In this document: in pieces, positions 35,793-43,859 of the stretch | Layout of the letters: every line of letters begins with the position of its first letter | Numbering within the stretch: the stretch's first letter is position 1 | Assembly: GCF_007280415.1 (NCBI RefSeq) | Contig: NZ_VKKU01000002.1 | Span: forward strand, 434,001 to 498,000 | Direction: 5' to 3' | From: Sphingorhabdus contaminans | GTDB taxonomy: Bacteria > Pseudomonadota > Alphaproteobacteria > Sphingomonadales > Sphingomonadaceae | DNA: 64,000 nucleotides | Notes under the pieces: model-generated | The model's database searches: none | What the model saw: only the letters and a program-made list of their open reading frames with translations | What the model was told of the DNA's origin: nothing | Position numbers and translations under genes: made by a program

Positions 35793-36143
35793 AAGATACT
35801 CCAAGTTCGGTGAAAGATTGCGACCCTTAAGATCAGCGTTCCCCACCGCCGTCCCCGACCATAAGATGCGCGAAAGTCTTATTTCCGTAACGTCAATCCA
35901 ATAAACTATTGTTTGCGCAGATTAGTTACGTGGCTCTTCAGCCGCGACCGGGTGAGCCCGAACTTGCATGTCGATTTCGGTCGCATTTTCCACGGAGTAA
36001 TTTGTAGTCGCGAACTAAACGACAATCCTCTGACTCAGCTTTTTATAAAAAAAGATACGGGTTGCTTGCGGCTTTTCTATTTCCACTCGTCTTGCCTTGT
36101 GTCCGGTCGAAAAGCGATCCGTTCCGGGCGAAAAGGGAAGCGG

Positions 36144-36188
36144 CGGGCATCTCGTATTTTATTGATTCCTCCATATCAATGATGCCCG
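36144..36188 (+). ncRNA. Nested hairpin with TCCTCC loop
   Basis: The outer arms CGGGCATC / GATGCCCG (8 pairs) enclose an inner stem ATTGAT / ATCAAT whose loop is TCCTCCAT. A TCCTCC loop can pair with Shine-Dalgarno sites. No promoter is visible; strand assumed. Confidence 0.35.
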
Positions 36189-36393
36189 TCGTTTCCTGAC
36201 TTGCCCTCGTCTGAGAACGTAAAAGCAGTTGGGTCGCCCGACGGTAACTTTACGGAGAACGAGTTCTTCTCTCATTGAGGACTGGATGCCAATCTTTTAT
36301 ACCCCGAGAAAATTTGTGACGGTTTTGTTACGGATCGCACACGTTTGTTCATCTAAATACTGCCGGATACGTTAAACGCATTCGGTATAATGG

Positions 36394-36465
36394 CGGCGCC
36401 TCACTACTGGGTCCCTTTCTGTCATCGGCAGTTCCGAGTGCGAGGCGCCGTTTCTTGTTTTGTTC
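36394..36465 (+). terminator. Orphan terminator-like hairpin
   Basis: The arms CGGCGCCTC and GAGGCGCCG (36394-36402, 36442-36450) are extended by CAC/GTG with a bulge and followed by TTTCTTGTTTTGTTC. No plus-strand gene precedes it, so it may end an unannotated small RNA. A TATAAT lies just upstream at 36386 without a matching -35. Confidence 0.5.
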
Positions 36466-36695
36466 TGAATCTATCATATCAACGACGAAGTCGATTTTTG
36501 TCGTATTTGGCCACTGGAGAGTTTCAAAAACTTTTCATTAACGTTGCTAGATTTAGAAAAATCTACAGACAGCATGTCAATTTACGGGAAGTTCATAGAT
36601 TAAATGCTGTTTCTAGATAATTGGCCGCGGTCACTTGCATTTTAGATAATGAATCACCAAATATTTTCACCAATAATAATTTGAAAAAGTAGAAA

Positions 36696-37382
36696 ATGAT
36701 CCAATATAATACAGTTGCCGGGTGGATGGAGTTTCCATACCTTACAGTTTCACACGGGCTGACCGCAACCTATGCTATAGCTTACAAGCTGAAAGATAGG
36801 AATGGAGAGCACTGGACCGCTCGGTTCAGTCGATTTAAAGAAAAGCGCAATATAGCAGAGTGGGGTGCTGCGACGGTTTTATACAAGGCCGTACCAGCGC
36901 TCATCGAACACTTAGCGGTCGATGTTAACCGCACAATTTTTCTTCCCGCGCTGTCTTCAGGAGAGACGCTTGCGGATCCCAACCGTGCAATTCCTTGGAT
37001 CGCAAAGGAGTGTGCACGTGTTTGTGGCGCAGGATATTCAGACACATCTCTTTCAAAAAACCCGCATCAGAAGATACACACAATTTACAATGCAGATGGA
37101 CGAACGGCCGAACTAGACAAAGCGAACTATCGAGCGGCAACTATGCCAGCGGACACATTTTTTGTATTTGATGATATTGTCACCCGAGGCGATACTCTAT
37201 CTCGGATCGCACTCGCAATTCATGCCGCTAATCCTAACAGCACTGTATATGGAATAGCGCTCGCGAAATCCGAAAGTGTAGGTTATTGTCCAAACCCAGA
37301 TAACAATCAGGTTCCTACTTTGTGGAATAATCTGTGGGAGCAAGGCGAGCAGGCGCACAAAGAGAAATTTTCGAAGGTGTAG
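36696..37382 (+). CDS. shosT: ShosT-like phosphoribosyltransferase-fold protein (predicted toxin)
   Basis: 228 residues with a type I PRTase core. The PRPP-binding loop is FFVFDDIVTRGDTL (about 154-167) and an upstream block FLPALSSGETLADP precedes it. PRTase plus adjacent DprA is the arrangement of the ShosTA anti-phage toxin-antitoxin system, in which the PRTase is the toxic part. The stop is 3 bases before the dprA-like start. A weak ribosome site and AT-rich leader precede ATG 36696. Assignment rests on domain pairing, not on sequence comparison. Confidence 0.75.
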   Translation: MIQYNTVAGWMEFPYLTVSHGLTATYAIAYKLKDRNGEHWTARFSRFKEKRNIAEWGAATVLYKAVPALIEHLAVDVNRTIFLPALSSGETLADPNRAIPWIAKECARVCGAGYSDTSLSKNPHQKIHTIYNADGRTAELDKANYRAATMPADTFFVFDDIVTRGDTLSRIALAIHAANPNSTVYGIALAKSESVGYCPNPDNNQVPTLWNNLWEQGEQAHKEKFSKV

Positions 37383-37385
37383 AAA

Positions 37386-38348
37386 ATGGCTAGCCTCACA
37401 ACATCAACGTCAGCAGTCGCTTTTGCAGCACTACTAAGGCTCAAAGGTATTGGTCGTCGTGCCGCGCTACGCATTGTTGACAGTCCAATGCCTGAGATCG
37501 ATGCACAACAATATCTATTACAGCGAACGCGTGGCGCGAAATTGTCAGAGGATGATGTTATAGCCGCATGGCATAAAGCAGAAGATGACTTGGGATGCTC
37601 CGCAGACCATGGAATTAAAGCATTGTCGATTCACGACGAGGGCTACCCCGAACGGCTAAAAAACATCCCTGATCCACCAGTTATTCTCTACGTAAAAGGA
37701 GATGTTGCGGGCCTCAAAAGCGAACGAAGCTTAGCGGTAATCGGAACAAGAGAGCCCACGCCATATGGCGAGAAAGTAGCTAAACGCTCGGCCGCTAGTG
37801 CTGTTGAAGAAGGCTATGTTATCGTCAGTGGCCTCGCACATGGTTGTGATACGTTGGCCCATGAAGGCTGCCTCGATCAGATGGGGATAGGCATTGCCGT
37901 AATGGCACATGGGCTAGACAAGGTTTATCCTGCGGCCAATCGCGGGCTTGCCGCGCGGCTCTTGGATGCAGGCGGTTGCTTGGTAAGTGAATACCCGCTT
38001 GGTATGACTCCTATGCGCACTGCCTTCGCGGAGAGGGATAGGATTCAAAGTGGCTTGTCTGACGCTGTGCTTGTTATCGAAACTGACGTAAAAGGCGGCA
38101 CGATGCATACCGTACGTTTTTCGCGAGACCAAAAGCGCGCTTTAGCCTGTATTAAACACCCCGACATCTGGCGTCACGAAGACAAAACACGCGGTAATCA
38201 AATGCTAATCGCAGATCGCTGGGCTGAAGCCATTCCCGATGGAGAGGCGTTATTGAGTTTTCTTCGGAAGCTGTGTGTTCAAGGTTCGGTACGATCAGAG
38301 GAACCTTGCCCCACCATACCCAAAACACAGATGTGTTTGGATTTCTAA
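37386..38348 (+). CDS. shosA: ShosA-like DprA/Smf protein (predicted antitoxin)
   Basis: 320 residues. A helical front with a GIGRRAALRI hairpin is followed by the Rossmann-like DprA core: AVIGTREPTPYG (about 117-128), VIVSGLAHGCDTLAHEGCL (about 142-160), AVMAHGLDKVYPAANRGLA and VIETDVKGGTMHT. The housekeeping DprA loads RecA in transformation, but linkage to a PRTase and location among defence genes point to the ShosA role. Gaps of 3 bases on both sides make a tight three-gene operon. Confidence 0.8.
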   Translation: MASLTTSTSAVAFAALLRLKGIGRRAALRIVDSPMPEIDAQQYLLQRTRGAKLSEDDVIAAWHKAEDDLGCSADHGIKALSIHDEGYPERLKNIPDPPVILYVKGDVAGLKSERSLAVIGTREPTPYGEKVAKRSAASAVEEGYVIVSGLAHGCDTLAHEGCLDQMGIGIAVMAHGLDKVYPAANRGLAARLLDAGGCLVSEYPLGMTPMRTAFAERDRIQSGLSDAVLVIETDVKGGTMHTVRFSRDQKRALACIKHPDIWRHEDKTRGNQMLIADRWAEAIPDGEALLSFLRKLCVQGSVRSEEPCPTIPKTQMCLDF

Positions 38349-38351
38349 ACG

Positions 38352-38864
38352 ATGGTAATTTTTGACTTCGACCAGACCCTTGTAGATACATCATCCGTTG
38401 AAAAATTTCGATCTACGAAAAACTGGGGAGCCGTCATGGCTCAGGCATCTTCGTTGCCTGTCTATGGCGGTATCACCGAATTGCTCGCCGAACTCGACGG
38501 TGCAGGCCATACACTCGCTATCGTGACAAAAAGTCCCGACATGGTGCCAAGAGCATTTATTCGAGCGCATAACTGGCCGATCAAGATTGTAGTTGGACAC
38601 CATCAAGTGCGGGTTAAAAAGCCCAACCCGGAGGGACTTTTACTCGCAATGTCAAAAGCCAATGTCACCCCCAACACAACCTATCACGTTGGGGATCACT
38701 CTCAAGATACTGAGGCTTCGAGACGCGCCGGTGTCGTCGCGCTTGGTTCAGCTTGGGGATGCAGCGACATTAGCGACTTGGTGAAGTCCAAACCTGATCG
38801 GCTATTTCATACTGTAGACGAACTCGGCGCCTTTCTGAAGAGCGCTGCAGTCTCTATAAGCTAA
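38352..38864 (+). CDS. HAD-superfamily hydrolase, third gene of ShosTA-like operon
   Basis: 170 residues. Motif I FDFDQTLVDT at the start supplies the two Asp, motif II is VTKSPD, the Lys is in KKPNPEGLL, and motif IV is HVGDHSQDTEASRRAG. It is a phosphoglycolate-phosphatase-like HAD protein, probably a small-molecule phosphatase. It starts 3 bases after the dprA-like stop, so it is co-translated with the PRTase/DprA pair. Its substrate could be a phosphoribosyl product, but that is inference. Confidence 0.8.
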   Translation: MVIFDFDQTLVDTSSVEKFRSTKNWGAVMAQASSLPVYGGITELLAELDGAGHTLAIVTKSPDMVPRAFIRAHNWPIKIVVGHHQVRVKKPNPEGLLLAMSKANVTPNTTYHVGDHSQDTEASRRAGVVALGSAWGCSDISDLVKSKPDRLFHTVDELGAFLKSAAVSIS

Positions 38865-38890
38865 TTTAGCAAATGCGTTGGGGTCAAACA

Positions 38891-39250
38891 CTAGCGCAAA
38901 TGTTGGTTGAGAAATCGGACCAGTTTCGGAGATGGCCTCATTCTCATTCCTGGCAATGAAATAGTCTTTCCCGCAATTTGATATGAAATCGTATTTGCGT
39001 CTTCTTGAGATTGAGAAAGGTTGCCGACAGCTTCCCAAATATACATGTTACGCCAAACGCCATCTAGCCATATACGATCCAGACCTAGAGCAACTGGATT
39101 AACCGGTCGCCAGACAGCAACACCACTTCTTCTGTGCTCCACGAATCCGGTTTCGATCCCGAGCGACAGCATTACGTGATGGTTTCTGACCACCCTATCC
39201 AATCGCTCTTCGCTGTCACCAATTTGAATTTTATGCCTCGTACTCCGCAC
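38891..39250 (-). CDS. Hypothetical protein between two defence operons
   Basis: 119 residues starting at GTG 39250, which has GCGGAG seven bases upstream. No signal peptide; a central WRPVNPVALGLDRIWLDGVW stretch is tryptophan-rich. It converges on the HAD gene and is divergent from Kiwa. Not recognised; a defence-accessory role is possible only by location. Confidence 0.5.
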   Translation of the reverse strand: MRSTRHKIQIGDSEERLDRVVRNHHVMLSLGIETGFVEHRRSGVAVWRPVNPVALGLDRIWLDGVWRNMYIWEAVGNLSQSQEDANTISYQIAGKTISLPGMRMRPSPKLVRFLNQHLR

Positions 39251-39357
39251 GTCAATCTCCGCTTTTTCTCCTTGTATACTTCACTTTGAACAAATAGTGA
39301 ACTAGGCACTTATAAAAGGTGACAAAATTTTCACACTCATGAGTTTATCTGCAGGAT

Positions 39358-39972
39358 GTGCATAACGATATGCAGTTTCGATTACCGGCATCGTTGATCA
39401 TTTTTGCAGGGTCATATCTGCCCTTGAGCGTAATCCTGCTTGCCCAAGATTTCGATTACTCAGCTATTGACCGACGGTTGTGTTTTCCAGGTCAGCTGGA
39501 AAACTGTATTTTGCCGTTGTCAAATCCAACATTTGCGATCGGCATTTTCGTCGTCACATTGGTATGTTTCATCGCGACATTATCACTACTGAAGTTAGTT
39601 GTTCCGAAGCATGACGTGGAGATTACTGAGGCGGAGTATGTTCCGGCCGATCTGATAAATTATACTCTTCCTTACATTGTGTCATTTATGAGCATCGACT
39701 ATCAAGACTCTGGCAAGTTGGTCGGCTTATGTGTTTTCCTCGGTTGGATGTTTTGGATTACCCATAAGTCGGGCCAGATCATATTAAATCCCGTACTCAT
39801 TGCACTTAATTGGCGACCGTATAACATTTCCTTTCATTATGTTGGAGCCCCACAAATTCGTCAAACTTTGGCGTTGGTAAATGGAGAACTCGAATTGGGA
39901 CCACATAAACTGTGGCCCGTACAGAGCATTCAAATCATCAAACCTGCAGGACCTAGCGATGCCGATTCCTGA
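39358..39972 (+). CDS. kwaA: KwaA-like membrane protein of a Kiwa system
   Basis: 204 residues with four hydrophobic segments: SLIIFAGSYLPLSVILLA near the start, FAIGIFVVTLVCFIATLSLL, a third near LPYIVSFMS, and LVGLCVFLGWMFWI. A cytoplasmic tail follows. KwaA is the membrane partner in Kiwa, an anti-phage system with a DUF4868 protein encoded next. GTG 39358 or ATG 39370 could be the start. The end overlaps kwaB by 14 bases. Identified mainly by size, topology and partner. Confidence 0.75.
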   Translation: MHNDMQFRLPASLIIFAGSYLPLSVILLAQDFDYSAIDRRLCFPGQLENCILPLSNPTFAIGIFVVTLVCFIATLSLLKLVVPKHDVEITEAEYVPADLINYTLPYIVSFMSIDYQDSGKLVGLCVFLGWMFWITHKSGQIILNPVLIALNWRPYNISFHYVGAPQIRQTLALVNGELELGPHKLWPVQSIQIIKPAGPSDADS

Positions 39973-40882
39973 AAATTTTGCTAACTTTGATATTGATAAT
40001 GCTGGAGTAACCGTTTGGCTTTTTAAAAAGTCTGGCGGTGGCGCAGGAGCTGCCCCGACATTCTCTGGTCGGTGGATCGCAACAACCGACGAATTGGATG
40101 CAGCGTTAAAAAATGCAGTTTTCGATGCACGTGCGCGCATTGAGGAAGTACTTGAGTATGGATTGCTTGCTCAAAACCACGAAGCAAGCGTTCTTGCGAT
40201 CGACACTTTGGAGACTTTTGCAGACCGTATAATAGCGGCCACGGCCAATCCTTTACCGCAACGCCAGATTCGTAATAACGCCCAAATTAGAAACTCGGAG
40301 TTTTATGTTATCAGGCTAACAAGCAACGGCGAGATATTACACGCGATCCATAAAACAGACGCGAGCTGGAAATCTCGAAAGCAATTTCAAGCTATTCAAG
40401 CTTTCTTTCATAATGAGACCATGGGTTTACAGGAGGATCCACCTGTCACCCTTTCCCGCAAAGTCGATTTTTTCATTTTTGGCGATCGCATTTATATTGA
40501 AAACAAGCGTAGTTTTGAATCAGTATTAAGCTATCGACAGGCGCACGAAGAGGAGTTTGCGGCATTAAGGGCAGAAGAGCCGTTTGCCGCTTTGTTTACA
40601 GATATCGCACCGCTCGTGGCATTTGTGGGCACAAACAGGATTCAATTGCGTAGGGTGTGTGCGATCCGTCAAAAAGGTCACTATCGGAATCAAGATTTTA
40701 TGCAGCGTCTACGCGCGCAGTTTGCAAATTATAACCTGACCATACATTTTGACGAAAATGGTCGGGTTAATCCGACCCTCGAAACATGTGCTGATATCAT
40801 CACTGCGCTTTTGGACCACCGTCTAACATCCGCATTCTCCGAGAACATTTACGACGTACCAGATGCAACTCGCGTTAACTAA
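39959..40882 (+). CDS. kwaB: KwaB, DUF4868 protein of a Kiwa system
   Basis: 307 residues from MPIPENFANFDID (ATG 39959, AGGA upstream). The DUF4868 pattern is visible: VDFFIFGDRIYIENKRSF, VSYR-like LSYRQAHEEEF, LRRVCAIRQKGHY, then the C-terminal LTIHFDENGRVNP, LLDHRLTSAFSENIYDV. KwaB is reported as the DNA-binding effector working with membrane KwaA. Gene overlap with kwaA supports coupled expression. Confidence 0.85.
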   Translation: MPIPENFANFDIDNAGVTVWLFKKSGGGAGAAPTFSGRWIATTDELDAALKNAVFDARARIEEVLEYGLLAQNHEASVLAIDTLETFADRIIAATANPLPQRQIRNNAQIRNSEFYVIRLTSNGEILHAIHKTDASWKSRKQFQAIQAFFHNETMGLQEDPPVTLSRKVDFFIFGDRIYIENKRSFESVLSYRQAHEEEFAALRAEEPFAALFTDIAPLVAFVGTNRIQLRRVCAIRQKGHYRNQDFMQRLRAQFANYNLTIHFDENGRVNPTLETCADIITALLDHRLTSAFSENIYDVPDATRVN

Positions 40883-41462
40883 GCTCTGAATATTTGCGGC
40901 CATGTTATTTGCTTATTTTAAAAACGGACTTTGGCAACGGTAGGCTTGCCAAGCATCCCACTGAACACATTTTTTGTCGGCCGTTTGCACAAAAGTTTTC
41001 TGCCCCCACCGTCGGGGCTGCAAACCTTTCGTCGCTTGCTCGATAGTCAGGGGACCAGATGTGGTCCGCAGCGTCATCGCAGTTCCCACTGCAATCGGCT
41101 TCGTCAAAGGTGCCCAATATCAGGTTAGTGGGCAATGCTGAAATGCCGGTTCAAATGACTGGTATCGATTATCAACTTGCCCATGCCCGGAGATGTCAGC
41201 CGAGTGGTTGAACGCTGTGCCTATTCTCGCTCAACTTAATTGCAGATTAGACTTCAGCATGCCAAGTCTCGATGCGTGTGAAGAGCATTGCTGAGCGCTT
41301 TGTCGGATTCTAAGTTTTGGTCAAAATTGACCGTAATTAAGTGGGGCAAGGATCGCTTCGCGCTCCGCTGAAAATATTGCGCCAAAACATTCTACTTGTC
41401 CTGTCGTAGCACCGCTCCTCACTTCAGCATTGATCCTGAAGCTCGAAAAGCCATGTCCTGAT
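40883..41462. other. Gene-poor stretch at the right edge of the defence island
   Basis: 580 bases. A minus-strand frame at about 40913-41077 (ending DAWQAYRCQSPFLK) has no good start and may be a gene remnant. No tRNA, integrase or clear att repeat was found. Confidence 0.35.
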
Positions 41463-42377
41463 CTACAGTTGTTTCACCCAAGTTTCGATTTCCAACTCCG
41501 CCCCCGCAATTTTTTGAGGCTCTTTAGCGGCAAATGTCCAGCCGAGCGTTCGAAATACGTTCGGCCAAGCGATGTTGTTAGGAATACGTGCGGTAACATT
41601 GATACACCCCGCCGACGCCGCTCTTTGCATCGCCAGTTTGACCATCCCTGCGGTACTTTCAATATCTGTGAAGCCGATTGCACCCCAGAGTCCATTAAGA
41701 CGCGCCGACGCTTTCTTTTGATCAACAAAAAGCAGGATAGATCCTACCACGCAGCCATGTCTTTCGTAGACAATGATATGGTGATGGGTTCTGTCACACA
41801 CTTCCGCAAACTGTCGCAGTACGTAACCTTCGATCTGGCTATTGAATCTGAAAGGGAAGGGGCCCCTATAGAAATCAAGCGCATTGCTAATTATTTGCGA
41901 CACCTCACCAGGATAAGCTGTTCGCCAGCGTTCAGGTTCGTCAGTACCTGCATCAACGAAACGCAGTTTTCCCAAATTCTCTAACGCATCGATAAAAGCT
42001 TTCCGCTCAGGACGCAGCATTTGCCCTAGCAGTCGCGAAATGGCATCGTATCGAGCTCTTTCTACCCGCAAAAGCTGTTTCCAGCCCCGTTCTGTCAGCT
42101 TGTACGCGGGCCAAGGGCCTTGTGGCGGTTGGCTGATCTCAATTAACCCCTTGGTCTTGAGACTTTTGATGGCGCGACTGAGCTGCCCTCTTTCAATCTG
42201 TGTAACTTTACGCAAATTTGCCTGCGTCGACGGACAACCGCGCAGTCTGTGCATTATGCGACCTTCAGCCGGCGCGTATCCATACTGGCTTGTCTCCCGC
42301 GATATGGAGTGCATGAGGCCATCGTATTGCGCAGAAAATGAGGCAATGGCAGCTACGGGATTTTCGCTGAACATCAT
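41463..42377 (-). CDS. MarR-GNAT fusion protein
   Basis: 304 residues. The N-terminal half is a MarR-type winged HTH (GCPSTQANLRKVTQIERGQL, SRAIKSLKTKGLIEI, YKLTERGWKQL). The C-terminal half is a GNAT acetyltransferase fold (ERHGCVVGSILLFVDQ; LWGAIGFTDIESTAG). The fusion is known in proteobacteria as a transcription regulator with an acyl-transfer or sensing domain. ATG 42377 is preceded by GAGGGAATT. It stands before the catabolic cluster and could regulate part of it. Confidence 0.85.
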   Translation of the reverse strand: MMFSENPVAAIASFSAQYDGLMHSISRETSQYGYAPAEGRIMHRLRGCPSTQANLRKVTQIERGQLSRAIKSLKTKGLIEISQPPQGPWPAYKLTERGWKQLLRVERARYDAISRLLGQMLRPERKAFIDALENLGKLRFVDAGTDEPERWRTAYPGEVSQIISNALDFYRGPFPFRFNSQIEGYVLRQFAEVCDRTHHHIIVYERHGCVVGSILLFVDQKKASARLNGLWGAIGFTDIESTAGMVKLAMQRAASAGCINVTARIPNNIAWPNVFRTLGWTFAAKEPQKIAGAELEIETWVKQL

Positions 42378-42781
42378 AATTCCCTCGTGATCAATCGTGT
42401 TGCTATCAATGTTGATAAAGTCAACGATTTGATAAGCCTTTAGCCGAATAATTGTACAAGTTACGAATTTTTTGAGCGGCAATGGTATTGACCGGCTGCG
42501 CAGAAAGTAGCGGCTGACGAAAACTCAGTTTCTGATTATCATTCAAGTGCTTAATATGGTTTTGTAAAGCCGCTAGACTATTTGTATCATGCCAGTCTAT
42601 ACTGCTCCTCGCGCGGTCGCGCGTGCGCGCGCGAGGATTGCGACTCGTACTATAAATGGGAAAATTTTAGAGAGACGATTTTGCACCGGATTGCGCGCCG
42701 CACCAAAATCCAAAAACAACTTCATGCCAATGCTGGAGCACAATGCGGAAATGCGTGTCCAATCGCCGCGCGAAGCGGTAG
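42378..42781. other. Spacer with GC hairpin
   Basis: The region upstream of the MarR-GNAT gene and downstream of the LytTR gene. CCTCGCGCG and CGCGCGAGG (42607-42615, 42628-42636) form a 9-pair hairpin in an alternating GC tract. It lacks a T run. No gene is supported. Confidence 0.4.
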
Positions 42782-43618
42782 TCACATCAGCGCGCTGGAA
42801 ACATTTCTCTGGTAAGCTCTTCCGATCGGCACAGTGAATCCATTGCGCAAGGTCAATGATCGTGCGCTGTGGTTTGCGACTTCCTGAGCTGTTACGCACC
42901 AGGAACGGTGAACCTGGATACCGCCCAGTCTTTGCATATCTGTGACGGCATCGCGGAAACGATACAGAACCAGATCTTCCCCATGCTCTGTAAAGACACG
43001 CACATAATGCAACTCGGCATTCACCGCGATAACCCGGCCGCGCAAAGCGGGCCGAACCTTCTTCATGAAGGCTGGTTGATATGAAACTTGCGGTGCCGAA
43101 GGAATTGAAAGGGATGAAGCGTCCGGCTCGGAATGCCAGACAATTCCAAACAGCTTTCCGCCATTACTGCGGCACGCCACCAGATTTATCGTAAGCCACA
43201 GCAGTAAAGGGGCAATAGTACTGCTGGCCATCTGCCCGAGTGACAGGTGGGTCAGCGAGCTCAATCCATTCCGTTCAAAACCCCATAAACGGAATACATC
43301 GCCAAATGACAGATTGAGAAGCACACTGAAGGGGGCTGACAATCCGAATGCGACCAATAGCACAATGATCAACGGATAACCCCGACGGTGGAGCGGTGCG
43401 GCTATCGGCCGCGCTGCCAAATCGTTAAGGAGCCAGCTTGTCACCGACAGAACAGACCAGATGCAAGCCGAAGCTACGCGACGTTCCCCAATGGCTCCTG
43501 TCCAGCCAATGATAAAACCGATCGCCGCTGGCGCTACCAGCAAACGGTAAAATTCGGACCGTAGCCGTTCGATATCCGACCCTTGGCCCCCTTGAAAAGG
43601 AAAGAGCGCGTTGATCAT
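42782..43618 (-). CDS. Membrane-anchored LytTR-domain regulator
   Basis: 278 residues. Four hydrophobic segments occupy the first 160 residues (VAPAAIGFIIGWTGAI; PLIIVLLVAFGLSAPF; IAPLLLWLTINLVA). A C-terminal LytTR DNA-binding domain follows (VIAVNAELHYVRVFTEHGED, LQRLGG-type turn, VHRSWCVT, FTVPIGRAYQRNV). This is a one-component membrane LytTR regulator. Start MINALFPFQ (43618, AAGG upstream). It is divergent from the amine oxidase and receptor genes and is a candidate regulator for them. Confidence 0.8.
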   Translation of the reverse strand: MINALFPFQGGQGSDIERLRSEFYRLLVAPAAIGFIIGWTGAIGERRVASACIWSVLSVTSWLLNDLAARPIAAPLHRRGYPLIIVLLVAFGLSAPFSVLLNLSFGDVFRLWGFERNGLSSLTHLSLGQMASSTIAPLLLWLTINLVACRSNGGKLFGIVWHSEPDASSLSIPSAPQVSYQPAFMKKVRPALRGRVIAVNAELHYVRVFTEHGEDLVLYRFRDAVTDMQRLGGIQVHRSWCVTAQEVANHSARSLTLRNGFTVPIGRAYQRNVSSALM

Positions 43619-43859
43619 TCGCCTTGGATAACATCGCGCACCACACATAAGCAATAGCTGCACGAATCTGTGACCGACGAGTGGATAAAATAGTCGTCCG
43701 TGCGCCAACACGACGCTTCATGCCGGTGCTTTGGTTGTTCGTGCACACTATGCTGCCGTTCGTGCAATCCCGGTAGTGCAAAGGTTCGGGGACCGTAAAG
43801 TCGGACCACAGTTAGGCAATATTGCCCATCTAATATTGCTCTTTAACTGGAGATTACCC

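Larger units (their letters stand above)
35793..36695. other. Gene-free spacer inside the defence island
   Basis: About 900 bases with no well-supported protein gene. It contains two RNA-like structures described separately (36144-36188 and 36394-36465). A minus-strand frame at 36043-36150 (starting MPAASLFARNG) has a ribosome-like GGAGG only about 17 bases away and is doubtful. The right end is strongly AT-rich before the PRTase gene. Confidence 0.5.

Noticed and set aside
36043-36150. Minus-strand small frame starting MPAASLFARNG
   Set aside because: The GGAGG lies about 17 bases from the ATG and the start is in a stem; kept only as an alternative reading of the hairpin.
36386-36391. TATAAT as a promoter for a small RNA
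   Set aside because: No fitting -35 element at the right distance, and the start would fall inside the hairpin arm.
40913-41107. Minus-strand frame of 64 residues ending QSPFLK
   Set aside because: TTG start without a ribosome site; possibly a remnant but not supportable.
42589-42837. Arg/Ala-rich plus-strand frame
   Set aside because: It is the translation of an alternating GC tract forming a hairpin; no ribosome site.
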